From Marinilabilia rubra (GTDB taxonomy: Bacteria; Bacteroidota; Bacteroidia; Bacteroidales; Marinilabiliaceae), in NCBI RefSeq assembly GCF_003121985.1, contig NZ_QEWP01000001.1, positions 372,001 to 436,000 of the forward strand: DNA of 64,000 bases. Direction: 5' to 3'. Below are positions 8,309-18,208 of this stretch, in pieces. A model generated the notes under the pieces. It saw only the letters and a list, made by a program, of their open reading frames with translations, had not been told where the DNA came from and did no database searches. A program made the position numbers and the translations under genes. The number at the start of each line of letters is the position of its first letter. The first letter of the stretch is position 1.

Positions 8309-9025
8309 CTAAAAATTAGAGATTTCACCGCCACCAAAGATGGTTACCCCTTTAAGGGTGAGGGTTGGTTTTGAGGTGTTTTCTTCTTCCATGTAAACTC
8401 TTTTGTCAGCAAAACCTCCCAAAATACTTACTACCTTTATCTTTACATTCCAGTCGCGGGGAACGACCAGCTTAGTGCCGCCAAAAATGTTGGCTAATTC
8501 AATGTTGGCGCCTTCGGGAGCCAACTTTGAATTGTTAAAGTAAAGCTCTGTGCCACCAAAAATTGAAGTAATTTCTCCTCCTTTAAAGTTTTGAGATTCA
8601 ATTCTCTTCATGTTGCCGCTAAAAATGGCCACCTCTTCAATGACATCGTCATCCTGAGCTTTGGGGCCTGAAGAAGAAATGCTTCTTCGCTTTTGATTTG
8701 TATAAAGGAAGAGGAGGCCGGCCAGTATGAGTAAGATAGGCCAGAAATTCCAAACTTCTTCTGTTTGTACATTGGGAAATACATCAGGAAAGACAAAAAA
8801 CAGCCAGATTGTTCCAAAAACAAAGGCGGGAACAAATTTCTTTTTGACTACATTGACAAAAGCAAAAACCAGGAATATGGTTGGCCACCGGGCGATAATA
8901 TCCCATAATTCCGGAGGAATCATGCCGAGGTTTCCTGCAAGGAAGATGACTCCTGCAATAACCAATGTAATGCCAACAAGCGAATGATGGTGTCTGTGCT
9001 TTTTTATTTCCTGATTTCGATCCAT
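8309..9025 (-). CDS. LiaF-like transmembrane protein (DUF5668 type)
   Basis: The 238-residue protein has four closely packed membrane helices (about residues 16-110) and a soluble C-terminal half. That half is built of repeated short beta motifs ending in IFGG (SIFGGTELYF, NIFGGTKLVV, SILGGFADK, TIFGGGEI). This layout matches LiaF/DUF5668 proteins. LiaF represses an antibiotic-responsive two-component system in Firmicutes; a similar role here is inference from its place as first gene of the operon with the kinase and regulator. The start ATG is at 9023-9025. Confidence 0.75.
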   Translation of the reverse strand: MDRNQEIKKHRHHHSLVGITLVIAGVIFLAGNLGMIPPELWDIIARWPTIFLVFAFVNVVKKKFVPAFVFGTIWLFFVFPDVFPNVQTEEVWNFWPILLILAGLLFLYTNQKRRSISSSGPKAQDDDVIEEVAIFSGNMKRIESQNFKGGEITSIFGGTELYFNNSKLAPEGANIELANIFGGTKLVVPRDWNVKIKVVSILGGFADKRVYMEEENTSKPTLTLKGVTIFGGGEISNF

Positions 9026-9289
9026 GATGTAATAAATATTCGTTAAAAGGTATTTTTATGCAAACTTCAATTGTCTGTTTGGTTGATGTGATTGTACTCT
9101 TTTTTTATTGAAAACAAATGTAGTATCATTTTTAAATTCTCACAGGTTTAAATCGATAAGAGAAGGAAATTGGCCGATGAAATGCGATATGAAAACTTGT
9201 ATGCAGGGTGCGTTAGTGTTAAATTCGCTTTTGGATTATTAAAAAACAATAACAAAAGGGGGTGGTTATATACATTTTTAGGCCTTAGA

Positions 9290-9321
9290 TTTGATAAATG
9301 TAATGAAAAGCAGTATTTTTG
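9290..9321 (+). promoter_or_regulatory. gltB promoter (Bacteroidota consensus)
   Basis: TTTG (9290-9293), 20 bases, TATTTTTG (9314-9321) matches both boxes. Transcription would start near 9328, leaving a leader of about 108 nt to gltB. That leader contains a GC-rich hairpin-forming stretch near 9377-9402 (GGCAGGCGCTGAGGCC region) with no T run. The rest of the gap 9026-9435 holds nothing else I recognise. Confidence 0.7.
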
Positions 9322-9435
9322 CTTTCGGTTATTAAGTTTATGTGTCTGCCAATTCAAATAATGTAAGTTTTGGTTGGTCGGCAGGCGCTGAGGCCTACCA
9401 TTATATGTATTATCTCCTTCAAAAATTAATTCAGT

Positions 9436-12400
9436 ATGCAGCAACGTTTTCCCAAGGTTCAGGGGCTGTACGATCCGGCCAATGAGCACGACAATTGTGG
9501 AATAGGATTTGTCGCTCATATCAAGGGCCAACAGTCTAATGATATTGTGCGCAAGGGGTTGGAAGTTCTGGTGAACATGACCCACAGAGGGGCCGAAAGT
9601 GCCGACAATAAATCGGGTGACGGTGCCGGTATTCTGATGCAGGTTCCGCATGATTATTTTTCAACGTTTGATTTTGATTTGCCTGCAGCCGGCCATTACG
9701 GTACAGGTCTCATTTTCCTGCCGTCGGATCCTGAAGAAGCCAAAGCTTGTCTTGAGGTTTTTAATAAAAATATTGTCGCCGAAGGTCTTGATCTGATTGG
9801 ATACCGCGATGTACCTGTTAATTCAGATGTGATTGGTGAAATTGCACGAAGCAGCGAGCCCGTTGTTCGTCAGGTTTTTGTGACCGGCGACCTGGAGGAA
9901 CAAGATGCTCTGGAACGTAAACTGTTTCTTGTTAGAAAGCTGACCGAGAATGAAATTCGTGACTCTGAAATATCGGCACGGGAATGCTTCTACATCGTAA
10001 GTCTTTCTACAAAAATATTTATCTATAAAGGAATGCTTACCCCGGCTCAGTTGGGTGAGTACTTTGCTGATCTTCAAGATCCTCAAATTGCAAGTGCTAT
10101 TGCGCTTGTACATTCTCGCTTTAGTACCAATACCTTTCCTACCTGGGACCTGGCGCAACCATTCAGGATTTTGGCACACAATGGTGAGATTAATACTATT
10201 CAGGGAAACCGTTTGTGGATGCAAGCCCGCGAAGGATTGCTGGAATCTGATATGTTTGGCGATGATCTGAAAAAGTTGTTTCCGATCATTGAAGGAGGTA
10301 AGAGTGACTCGGCATCTTTGGATAATGTCCTGGAGTTTCTGTTCCTGACAGGAAGAAGTTTGCCCCATGCGCTGACCATGCTGATTCCCGAATCATGGAA
10401 CGACAAGAACCCTATTCCTCCCAGTCTTAAAGCTTATTACGAATACCATAGTACAATTATGGAACCCTGGGACGGGCCTGCCTCAATTGTATTCTCTGAT
10501 GGTCGTTATATCGGTGGTACGCTTGACCGTAACGGGTTGCGTCCATCACGTTATGTTATTACTGATGATGACATGATTGTAATGGGATCAGAAGTTGGTG
10601 TTCAGACTTTCCCGGCTGAGAAAATTGTTGCTAAAGGGCGTTTAAAACCTGGAAAGCTGTTGTTGGTAGATACTCAATTGGGAATCATTATTCCCGACGA
10701 AGAAATAAAAGCTCAGTTATCGCGTCGTCACCCTTATGAAAACTGGTTGAATGAAAATCGCATCAGCCTTAGAGATATTGAGGTGCGTCAAAGAGTTTCC
10801 TCCGATTTGGGAGAAAAATACGATATGTATCTGAAGGCTTTTGGGTATAACAAAGAGGATTTTAATGCCATTATAAAACCAATGTCGGAGACCGGTGTTG
10901 AACCCATCGGGTCTATGGGTAATGATACTCCTATTTCCGCTCTTTCCGATAAGCCGCAAAGATTATTTACCTACTTTAGACAGCATTTTGCTCAGGTTAC
11001 CAACCCGGCTATTGACCCGATAAGAGAAGGTTTGGTAATGGCATTGACCAATTATATCGGATCTGTATCCAAAAATATTCTTGTCGAAAGCTATGAGCAT
11101 TGCCGTTCGATTAAGTTTACCAGTCCGCTGATTACCAATACGGACCTTGGTAAAATTAAGGACTTTAGAAGAGAAGAGTTTTCTCATGTGACTTTGCCCA
11201 TGCTTTTTCCTGCTGACGGAGGGGGAGAAGGACTTGAAAAGGCAGTTGAGGAAATGTGTCAGGCTGCTGAAAAGGCTGTGGATGAGGGTAATAACTATAT
11301 TATTCTCAGTGACCGTGGTGTAAGTCTCGAAAATGCTGCTATGCCTTCACTTTTGGCAACCGCTGCAGTGCATCACCACTTGATTAAGGCCAAAAAGCGG
11401 ATGCAGGTCGGATTGATTGTTGAGACAGGTGAAGCCCGCGAAGTTATGCACTTTGCTCTGCTGCTTGGATACGGTGCCAGTGTTATTAATCCATATGTTT
11501 GCTTTGCAGGAATAAATGATCTGGTAGAAAAAGGTAAAATAGAAGGCTCTTACAGCGAGGCCCGTGAGAAATATATCAAAGCAGTGGACAAAGGCTTGAT
11601 GAAAGTATTGTCCAAAATGGGTATTTCTACACTTCGAAGTTATCATGGTGCTCAGATATTCGAGGCCATTGGTGTCTCAAATGAAGTTGTTGAAAAATAC
11701 TTTACCGGTACCGCTTCCAAAATTGGAGGAGTAGGCTTTGAGGAAATTGCCAAAGAGGCGATTCAATTCCATCAAAAAGCCTTTGACGAACTGTTGCCAG
11801 AGGGACCATTTGACACTGCTGGTGCATATGCCTACAGAAAGAATGGGGAAAAGCACGCCTGGAATCCTGAAACCATTGGATTGCTTCAATGGGCTACAGC
11901 CAGAAACGATTACGAAAAATACAAACAATACAGTCGTCATGTTGAGGATGACAACCGCAAGCCATTGTTTCTTCGCGGTTTCTTTAAGCCCAAGACGGGC
12001 AAGTCTATCAATATTAATGAGGTAGAGCCTGTAGAAGCAATTATGAAGCGCTTTGTAACAGGTGCTATGAGTTACGGGTCGATTTCTAAAGAAGCTCACG
12101 AGGCGCTGGCCCTGGCTATGAATAAAGTTGGTGGTAGAAGTAATACCGGTGAAGGTGGGGAAGACGCCAAACGTTTTAAATCACCAGCCCGCAGTTCAAT
12201 TAAACAGGTAGCCAGTGGACGTTTTGGGGTGACCAATAATTACCTTGTTAATGCCGATGAGCTTCAGATTAAAGTAGCTCAGGGAGCCAAGCCGGGTGAG
12301 GGAGGACAGCTTCCCGGATATAAGGTCGACAAAGTGATTGCCAAACTGAGAAATTCTACTCCGGGAATTACATTGATCTCACCTCCACCCCACCACGATA

Positions 12401-13956
12401 TCTATTCTATTGAGGATTTGGCACAGTTGATTTACGATCTGAAAAATGCCAATCCCAAAGCAAAAATCAGTGTTAAACTGGTATCCGAAGCAGGAGTTGG
12501 AACCGTAGCTGCCGGAGTGGCCAAAGCACATGCCGATTTGATTGTCATAAGTGGTACAGAAGGCGGTACAGGAGCAAGCCCTGCAAGCTCAATTAAGCAT
12601 GCAGGATTGCCTGTGGAGCTTGGTCTCGCAGAAACACAACAAACCCTGGTGCTGAATAACCTTAGGGGGCGTGTTAAATTGCAAACCGATGGACAGCTGA
12701 AGACCGGACGTGATGTGATAAAAATGGCTCTTCTGGGAGCTGAAGAATATGGTTTTGCCACTTCAAGTCTGATTGTCTTAGGCTGTATTATGATGCGTAA
12801 ATGCCATCTGAATACCTGTCCTGCCGGTATTGCAACTCAGGACGAAGGATTGAGAAAGCGTTTTATTGGAAAGCATGAATACCTGGTAAACTTCTTTAAC
12901 TTCATTGCTCAGGAAGTTCGTGAAATCCTTGCAGAAATGGGATTCCGCTCACTGAATGAAGTTATCGGGCGCAGTGACCTTCTGGAACAGGATCCGGAAG
13001 TAAAAGGCTGGAAAACCAAGGGAATTGATCTTTCCGGATTGCTTCACTTCCCTGAAGAAGGACATAAGTATCCATTGCATAATACCATGGAGCAGGATCA
13101 TAAAATTGATTCTGTGCTGGACCGTAAACTTATAGAAGAGGCACATCCTGCTCTTCAGAGTGGATCGAGAGTTTGGATGGCTTACCCTGTAAATAATGTT
13201 GACCGTACTGTTGGAGCTATGCTCTCGGGTGAAGTATCCAAAGTATACGGTGAGGAAGGCTTGCCTAAGAATACTATTAACTGTTCTTTTGCCGGTTCAG
13301 CCGGTCAAAGCTTCGGTGCATTCCTTGTGAATGGTGTAAGTTTCCGTCTTGAAGGTGATGCCAACGACTACTTAGGGAAAGGATTGTCTGGCGGTAAAAT
13401 TGTTGTGGTTCCCCCAACAGGATATACATTTAAGGCTGAAGACAATATAATTATTGGGAATACTGTCCTTTATGGGGCTACAAGAGGAAACCTTTATGTT
13501 CATGGAATGGCCGGAGAGCGATTTGCTGTTAGGAATTCAGGTGCCAATGCGGTGGTCGAAGGTACCGGAGATCACTGTTGTGAGTACATGACCGGTGGAC
13601 GTGTAGTAGTGATCGGACCAACCGGACGTAACTTTGCCGCAGGTATGAGTGGTGGTATAGCTTATGTGTTGGATGAAGCCGGAAACTTTGACTTTTATTG
13701 TAATAAAGGGCTGGTGGATTTATTGCCGGTTCAGGATCATGAAGACGTACAGGAGCTTCAGTTCTTGTTGCACAAGCATTTGCTGCACACCAATAGTTCG
13801 AAAGCGCGACAGGTTCTTGTGAACTGGGATAAGTATCTGCCAAAATTTGTGAAGGTAATTCCATTTGAATATAAGAAAGTGTTGGAGCAGAAGAAAGTAG
13901 AAGAGATGGAGAAAAAGCTACGCGAGACAGAGGATGCACCACACTTAAGAGAGTAG
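9436..13956 (+). CDS. gltB: Glutamate synthase, large subunit
   Basis: It makes two glutamates from glutamine and 2-oxoglutarate. The 1506 residues contain: a short propeptide with the class II amidotransferase nucleophile Cys in EHDNCGIGF (about residue 21, exposed after cleavage); a central domain; an FMN-binding synthase domain with RSNTGEGGED and ISGTEGGTGASP; the 3Fe-4S cysteines in CIMMRKCHLNTC; and a C-terminal beta-helix (GXXG repeats such as GGRVVVIGPTGRNFAAGMSGG). Length is normal. It is followed by gltD after a 12-bp hairpin, and together they form the ammonia-assimilating GOGAT enzyme. Confidence 0.97.
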   Translation: MQQRFPKVQGLYDPANEHDNCGIGFVAHIKGQQSNDIVRKGLEVLVNMTHRGAESADNKSGDGAGILMQVPHDYFSTFDFDLPAAGHYGTGLIFLPSDPEEAKACLEVFNKNIVAEGLDLIGYRDVPVNSDVIGEIARSSEPVVRQVFVTGDLEEQDALERKLFLVRKLTENEIRDSEISARECFYIVSLSTKIFIYKGMLTPAQLGEYFADLQDPQIASAIALVHSRFSTNTFPTWDLAQPFRILAHNGEINTIQGNRLWMQAREGLLESDMFGDDLKKLFPIIEGGKSDSASLDNVLEFLFLTGRSLPHALTMLIPESWNDKNPIPPSLKAYYEYHSTIMEPWDGPASIVFSDGRYIGGTLDRNGLRPSRYVITDDDMIVMGSEVGVQTFPAEKIVAKGRLKPGKLLLVDTQLGIIIPDEEIKAQLSRRHPYENWLNENRISLRDIEVRQRVSSDLGEKYDMYLKAFGYNKEDFNAIIKPMSETGVEPIGSMGNDTPISALSDKPQRLFTYFRQHFAQVTNPAIDPIREGLVMALTNYIGSVSKNILVESYEHCRSIKFTSPLITNTDLGKIKDFRREEFSHVTLPMLFPADGGGEGLEKAVEEMCQAAEKAVDEGNNYIILSDRGVSLENAAMPSLLATAAVHHHLIKAKKRMQVGLIVETGEAREVMHFALLLGYGASVINPYVCFAGINDLVEKGKIEGSYSEAREKYIKAVDKGLMKVLSKMGISTLRSYHGAQIFEAIGVSNEVVEKYFTGTASKIGGVGFEEIAKEAIQFHQKAFDELLPEGPFDTAGAYAYRKNGEKHAWNPETIGLLQWATARNDYEKYKQYSRHVEDDNRKPLFLRGFFKPKTGKSININEVEPVEAIMKRFVTGAMSYGSISKEAHEALALAMNKVGGRSNTGEGGEDAKRFKSPARSSIKQVASGRFGVTNNYLVNADELQIKVAQGAKPGEGGQLPGYKVDKVIAKLRNSTPGITLISPPPHHDIYSIEDLAQLIYDLKNANPKAKISVKLVSEAGVGTVAAGVAKAHADLIVISGTEGGTGASPASSIKHAGLPVELGLAETQQTLVLNNLRGRVKLQTDGQLKTGRDVIKMALLGAEEYGFATSSLIVLGCIMMRKCHLNTCPAGIATQDEGLRKRFIGKHEYLVNFFNFIAQEVREILAEMGFRSLNEVIGRSDLLEQDPEVKGWKTKGIDLSGLLHFPEEGHKYPLHNTMEQDHKIDSVLDRKLIEEAHPALQSGSRVWMAYPVNNVDRTVGAMLSGEVSKVYGEEGLPKNTINCSFAGSAGQSFGAFLVNGVSFRLEGDANDYLGKGLSGGKIVVVPPTGYTFKAEDNIIIGNTVLYGATRGNLYVHGMAGERFAVRNSGANAVVEGTGDHCCEYMTGGRVVVIGPTGRNFAAGMSGGIAYVLDEAGNFDFYCNKGLVDLLPVQDHEDVQELQFLLHKHLLHTNSSKARQVLVNWDKYLPKFVKVIPFEYKKVLEQKKVEEMEKKLRETEDAPHLRE

Positions 13957-13977
13957 TAACCAGATTTCAAAAATTAG

Positions 13978-14011
13978 GAATACAGCGTTATTCAGGACAA
14001 ACGCTGTATTC
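13978..14011 (+). other. 12-bp hairpin between gltB and gltD
   Basis: GAATACAGCGTT (13978-13989) and AACGCTGTATTC (14000-14011) form a perfect stem with a 10-base loop. No uninterrupted T run follows (TTCTTAATAAA), so it is more likely an mRNA-stabilising or partial-termination element that sets the GltB:GltD ratio than a full terminator. Confidence 0.55.
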
Positions 14012-14030
14012 TTCTTAATAAATATTAGCT

Positions 14031-15452
14031 ATGGGAAATCCAAAAGGATTCATAGAAGTTCAACGTAAGTTGAGCGGAAACAGACCGGTAAATGAGCGAA
14101 TTGATGATTACGGTGAAGTAGAGCAAACACTAAATGATGGGGATCGCAAACTACAGGCATCCCGTTGTATGGATTGTGGTATTCCTTTTTGCCACTGGGC
14201 ATGCCCTGTTAGCAGTAAAATACCAGAGTGGCAGGATGCTCTTTACAGAGGGGATTACAAGCTCGCCAGTGATATATTACATTCTACCAACAGTTTTCCG
14301 GAGTTTACCGGACGTGTTTGCCCCGCTCCTTGTGAAAAATCATGCGTTTTAGCAATTCATGAGGAAGCTGTGACCATTCGTGAGAATGAGGCATCTACTG
14401 TTGAAAAAGCTTTTGATTTAGGCTTAATTCAGCCACAACCGCCAAAAACAAGAACTGGCAAAAAGGTGGCTGTGATTGGTTCAGGTCCGGCTGGACTTTC
14501 AGTGGCCGATCAGCTTAATAAACGAGGACATAATGTGACCGTATTTGAACGTGATGACGCTATTGGTGGGTTGTTGCGTTATGGTATTCCGGACTTTAAG
14601 TTGAATAAAAAGGTTATCGATCGTCGTCTTAGGATTTTTGAAGCTGAAGGGATTGAATTTAAAACCAATACCTCAGTGGGAGAGGACGTGAAAGGGTCTG
14701 AATTATTAAAAGATTACGACGCAGTAGTTCTTGCCATTGGAGCTATGCAGCCACGAGATCTTCCGGTTGAGGGACGCGATTTGGAAGGCGTACACTTTGC
14801 GATGGATTATCTTAAACAGCAGAACAAAGTAAACCGGGGAGAAACTTTTGGCGCTGATGAACGCATCGATGCCAAAGGGAAGAGTGTTATTGTGATTGGA
14901 GGTGGTGATACCGGTAGTGACTGTGTTGGAACAGCCAATCGTCAGCGTGCATCTAAAGTGACACAGATTGAAATTATGCCTAAACCACCTGCAAAAAGGA
15001 CTCCCGACAATCCCTGGCCTTACTGGCCGAACATGATGAAGGTTTCCTCCTCGCATGAGGAGGGGTGTGATCGTATGTGGAGTTTGTCTACCCGCCGTTT
15101 CATTGGAGAAAATGGAAAGCTTAAAGGTGTTGAAGTTGTAGAAGTGGAGTGGATGCAAGACAATGGCAGATGGGTCATGGAAGAGAAAGAAGATACGGTT
15201 CGTACCATTGATGTGGATTTTGCATTTCTTTCTATGGGCTTTGTTCATCCCATTCATAAAGGTCTTGTTGAGGAACTTGGTCTGAATCTTGATCAGCGTG
15301 GTAATGTTAAGGTGAATCATGACTTTGCCACCAGCAAAGAAGGTGTGTTTGCTGCCGGAGATGCTGCAAATGGAGCCAGTTTGGTTGTGACTGCCATCGC
15401 AAAAGGTCGAGAAGCTGCAGCACAAGTACATGAGTTCCTGACAAAAGAATAA
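14031..15452 (+). CDS. gltD: Glutamate synthase, small (NADPH/FAD) subunit
   Basis: It delivers electrons from NAD(P)H through FAD and 4Fe-4S clusters to GltB. The 473 residues start with a ferredoxin-like domain (CMDCGIPFCHWACPV and GRVCPAPCEKSC, two cysteine sets). An FAD-binding motif GSGPAGLSVADQL lies near residue 150 and an NAD(P)-binding motif GGGDTGSDC near residue 290, with a closing FAD contact FAAGDAANG. This is the standard layout, with all cluster cysteines present. A strong terminator lies 39 bases after the stop, so gltBD is the complete operon. Confidence 0.96.
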   Translation: MGNPKGFIEVQRKLSGNRPVNERIDDYGEVEQTLNDGDRKLQASRCMDCGIPFCHWACPVSSKIPEWQDALYRGDYKLASDILHSTNSFPEFTGRVCPAPCEKSCVLAIHEEAVTIRENEASTVEKAFDLGLIQPQPPKTRTGKKVAVIGSGPAGLSVADQLNKRGHNVTVFERDDAIGGLLRYGIPDFKLNKKVIDRRLRIFEAEGIEFKTNTSVGEDVKGSELLKDYDAVVLAIGAMQPRDLPVEGRDLEGVHFAMDYLKQQNKVNRGETFGADERIDAKGKSVIVIGGGDTGSDCVGTANRQRASKVTQIEIMPKPPAKRTPDNPWPYWPNMMKVSSSHEEGCDRMWSLSTRRFIGENGKLKGVEVVEVEWMQDNGRWVMEEKEDTVRTIDVDFAFLSMGFVHPIHKGLVEELGLNLDQRGNVKVNHDFATSKEGVFAAGDAANGASLVVTAIAKGREAAAQVHEFLTKE

Positions 15453-15491
15453 TATTCAGAGGGATTTTGATTTTTTTGGTTTTCCCTGTAG

Positions 15492-15529
15492 AGGAAGTAG
15501 GTTTTAATGAAAACCTGCTTCCTTTTTTT
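15492..15529 (+). terminator. Terminator after gltD
   Basis: AGGAAGTAGGTTTT (15492-15505) pairs with AAAACCTGCTTCCT (15510-15523) around a 4-base loop, followed by a T run to 15529. The remaining gap to lpxA (15530-15753) shows no gene. Confidence 0.92.
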
Positions 15530-15753
15530 ATAATGGTCCATTTTTGAAAAAAAACATGTAGCTTAAGTGTTGGATCCCTAATGCCTTATGGAGAGGGTGA
15601 TGGAAATATGAAGAAAAAATTATTTTTTTGTACGTGTAGTTGCGATCAGGATTGTCTTATATAAAGGTTAAATTGATGAAGTGTTAATAAGCAGGTAATT
15701 TATAGATTGTTACAATTTTCTGAATGTCCTGCTTTTTTAAAAGTTTATAAAGA

Positions 15754-16563
15754 ATGGAGCAACTCATTTCGACCAAAGCGGATATTCATCCTGATGCTAA
15801 GATTGGAGAAAATGTAACAATTGAAGCTTTTGCTAAGATTGACAAAGATGTGATAATAGGGGATGGGACATGGATTGGAGCTAACGCTACTATTTATCCT
15901 GGCGCCCGCATTGGCCAAGAATGTAAGGTATATCCAGGAGCTGTTATCTCGGCAGAACCCCAGGACCTGAAATTTAAGGGAGAATACACAAATGTTGAAA
16001 TAGGTGATCGGACGACTGTAAGGGAATATGTTACTATTAACAGAGGAACTTCGGCTAAGGGGGTTACCAGGGTTGGTAATGATACCTTGTTAATGGCATA
16101 CACGCACCTTGGGCATGATGTGGAAGTTGGTAATCATTGCGTCGTGTCTAACAGTGTTCAGCTAGCCGGAGAGGTGGTTCTTGAAGACTGGGTTGTTGTT
16201 GGTGGCATGAGCGCCATTCACCAGTTTTGTCGTATTGGAGAGCATTCAATGGTGTCTGGTATGAGCGGAGTGTTATCCGATGTTGCACCTTTTACCAAGG
16301 TATTTGGCCTGCCTGTAGCCTATATGGGCGTTAACCTGGTAGGGCTGAGACGTAGAGGATTTAACAGGGAGCAAATTGACAACATTCATGAAATTTACCG
16401 GGCCATCTATCAACAGGGAAGAAATGTTTCTCAAGCCATTGAATATGTCCAGGCATATTTGGATCCAAGTCCTGAAATGGGACAAATCATTAACTTTATT
16501 AAAGGTTCCAAACGTGGAATTGTGAAAAGTGCCATTGGACAAACAGCAACTGTCGATTCATAA
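15754..16563 (+). CDS. lpxA: UDP-N-acetylglucosamine acyltransferase
   Basis: It catalyses the first step of lipid A synthesis, transfer of a 3-hydroxyacyl chain from ACP to UDP-GlcNAc, in the cytosol. The 269 residues consist of hexapeptide repeats forming a left-handed beta helix (residues 1-190, for example IHPDAKIGENVTIEAFAKI). The catalytic His is in THLGHDVEVGNH, and a helical C-terminal domain begins GLRRRGFNREQI. Unusually for Bacteroidota it is not next to lpxC, lpxD or fabZ here; it stands alone between two strong terminators. A second lpxA elsewhere is possible. Confidence 0.93.
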   Translation: MEQLISTKADIHPDAKIGENVTIEAFAKIDKDVIIGDGTWIGANATIYPGARIGQECKVYPGAVISAEPQDLKFKGEYTNVEIGDRTTVREYVTINRGTSAKGVTRVGNDTLLMAYTHLGHDVEVGNHCVVSNSVQLAGEVVLEDWVVVGGMSAIHQFCRIGEHSMVSGMSGVLSDVAPFTKVFGLPVAYMGVNLVGLRRRGFNREQIDNIHEIYRAIYQQGRNVSQAIEYVQAYLDPSPEMGQIINFIKGSKRGIVKSAIGQTATVDS

Positions 16564-16583
16564 ATGTATTACATATCATAAAG

Positions 16584-16626
16584 AAGAAAGCGCCACATAA
16601 TGAGGATGTGGCGCTTTCTTTTTTTT
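16584..16626 (+). terminator. Terminator after lpxA
   Basis: AAGAAAGCGCCACAT (16584-16598) and ATGTGGCGCTTTCTT (16606-16620) form a 15-bp perfect stem followed by T through 16626. Confidence 0.93.
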
Positions 16627-16738
16627 AATAGTACCTGTTTGTAAATTAAGCAAATAGTGTCAAAATTTATGTGTGTGTTCAGAAAGTTTTATTTACAAGG
16701 CTTGCGTAACGATGCAAATGGTACTTTATGGACAGATA

Positions 16739-17956
16739 CTAAATAGTTTCTTCTTCCGACTGGAGATCTTTCCGGAATGGTGCTACAGCTCTGTGGTAAA
16801 TGCCATGTACCCAGGCAATGGCCATTCCGTAATTGGTCACAGGAATGCCTGCTTCAATGGCCGGTTGAAGTCGGTTGTGCAGTTGCCTGCGTGTTATCAT
16901 GCATCCACCGCACTGAATGATGAGCGAATAGTCGGTTATGGGTCTGGTAATTGTGTCCAGACCTGCAACTATGTCAAAATCAAGTTTCTTTCCTGTGAAT
17001 GCCCTAATCCATCTGGGGATTTTTACCCGGCCTATGTCATCGCAAGAAACATGATGTGTGCATGATTCAAGCATTAAGACCCTGTCGCCATCTGTGAGTT
17101 TTGAAATGGATGGAGTCCCCTGCAGGTAATTTTCAAAGTTACCTTTTAAGCGGGCCAGAAGAATGCTGAAGCTTGTTAAGGGAATGTTGCCGGGAATGGA
17201 TGCATCTGCTTTTGGAAATACCTGGGAGTCTGTAACTGCAAGTGCCGGCTTAATGCCGGTTCTTTCAATGAAAGCATCTGTTTCACGTTCTTTAAGCACG
17301 ATACAAATTGCATCGTTGTCTAATACGTCACGAATGGTTTGAACCTGAGGCAGGATCATTCGACCGGCGGGGGCTTCTATGTCAATGGGGGTAATGAGCA
17401 AAACAATATCCCCGTGCTTGATAAGATCCCCTAAAAGTGTTGGCGTGGTAAATGCCGATTCAGGAATGGCTTTTTGTATGGCTTCAATTACCGGCTCGAT
17501 GGAGTATTTATGTGAAAATTTGAGAAAACCTTTTGCTCCGGCATCTATTGCTCTCTCCTCCGATTTGGAACTGCTTTGGCTGATGTCCTCCTTGTTATGT
17601 ATAATCAAAAAGGGAACGTCACGTCTTTTAAACTCCTCAATTAGTTTTTGCTCCGGTTCTTCCAGATGGTTGTTGGTTGTGATAAGAATGGCAAGGTCAA
17701 CCAAATCAATGGCTTTGAGTGTTTTGGATACTCTTTTTTCGCCCAACTCCCCAATGTCGTCGGTTCCAGCCGTATCAACAAGCACAACCGGGCCGAACCC
17801 GGTGATTTCGAAAGACTTTTTTACCGGGTCTGTAGTAGTTCCGGGTGTATCAGAAACAATGGCAATTTCCTGGGCTGCCAAGCGGTTAATAAGGGTGCTT
17901 TTGCCGTTATTTCTTCTGCCAAATATGCCGATAAATGGTTGTCTGTCTTTGCCCAT
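16739..17956 (-). CDS. hydF: [FeFe]-hydrogenase maturation GTPase HydF
   Basis: HydF is the scaffold that assembles the 2Fe subcluster of the H-cluster and hands it to the hydrogenase. The 405 residues have a GTPase domain with P-loop GRRNNGKS (13-20), switch TPGTTTDPV and DTAG, and NKED for guanine specificity. A dimerisation domain follows, then the C-terminal cluster-binding domain with the C-x-H motif in ESCTHHVSCDD and the CxxC in QCGGC about 50 residues later. These two motifs separate HydF from other Era-like GTPases. Its usual partners hydE, hydG and hydA are not in this window. Confidence 0.93.
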   Translation of the reverse strand: MGKDRQPFIGIFGRRNNGKSTLINRLAAQEIAIVSDTPGTTTDPVKKSFEITGFGPVVLVDTAGTDDIGELGEKRVSKTLKAIDLVDLAILITTNNHLEEPEQKLIEEFKRRDVPFLIIHNKEDISQSSSKSEERAIDAGAKGFLKFSHKYSIEPVIEAIQKAIPESAFTTPTLLGDLIKHGDIVLLITPIDIEAPAGRMILPQVQTIRDVLDNDAICIVLKERETDAFIERTGIKPALAVTDSQVFPKADASIPGNIPLTSFSILLARLKGNFENYLQGTPSISKLTDGDRVLMLESCTHHVSCDDIGRVKIPRWIRAFTGKKLDFDIVAGLDTITRPITDYSLIIQCGGCMITRRQLHNRLQPAIEAGIPVTNYGMAIAWVHGIYHRAVAPFRKDLQSEEETI

Positions 17957-18163
17957 TTTTTTTTTTTGTAAAGTAATTAAAATTATTTCAGTTCGGACAA
18001 CGACCTTTGCTTGCCTGATTTAAAATTAATAAGAATACTCAGGGGGGATTGACAAGAGGCTGATTGGTTGAGGCTGTAATGATCCGACATAGAGCATGTT
18101 TGGATGCCTGGCCGTCAGAAAAAATGAGTGGCTTTTTCGGGATGAAAATCACTGGAAAAGAGT

Positions 18164-18171
18164 TATTTTTG
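18164..18171 (+). promoter_or_regulatory. Predicted -7 element of the PD40 gene
   Basis: TATTTTTG matches TAnnTTTG exactly and lies 37 bases before the ATG at 18209. No good -33 box is seen at the expected spacing. Confidence 0.35.
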
Positions 18172-18208
18172 TGACAAATAGTTACTGATTTTTAGATAAA
18201 CAGATTTC

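Noticed and set aside
9170-9361. 63-codon plus-strand open frame before gltB
   Set aside because: It overlaps the predicted gltB promoter, has low-complexity composition and resembles no known protein.
13529-13942. Minus-strand 137-codon frame within gltB
   Set aside because: It is a shadow of the highly conserved gltB beta-helix region.
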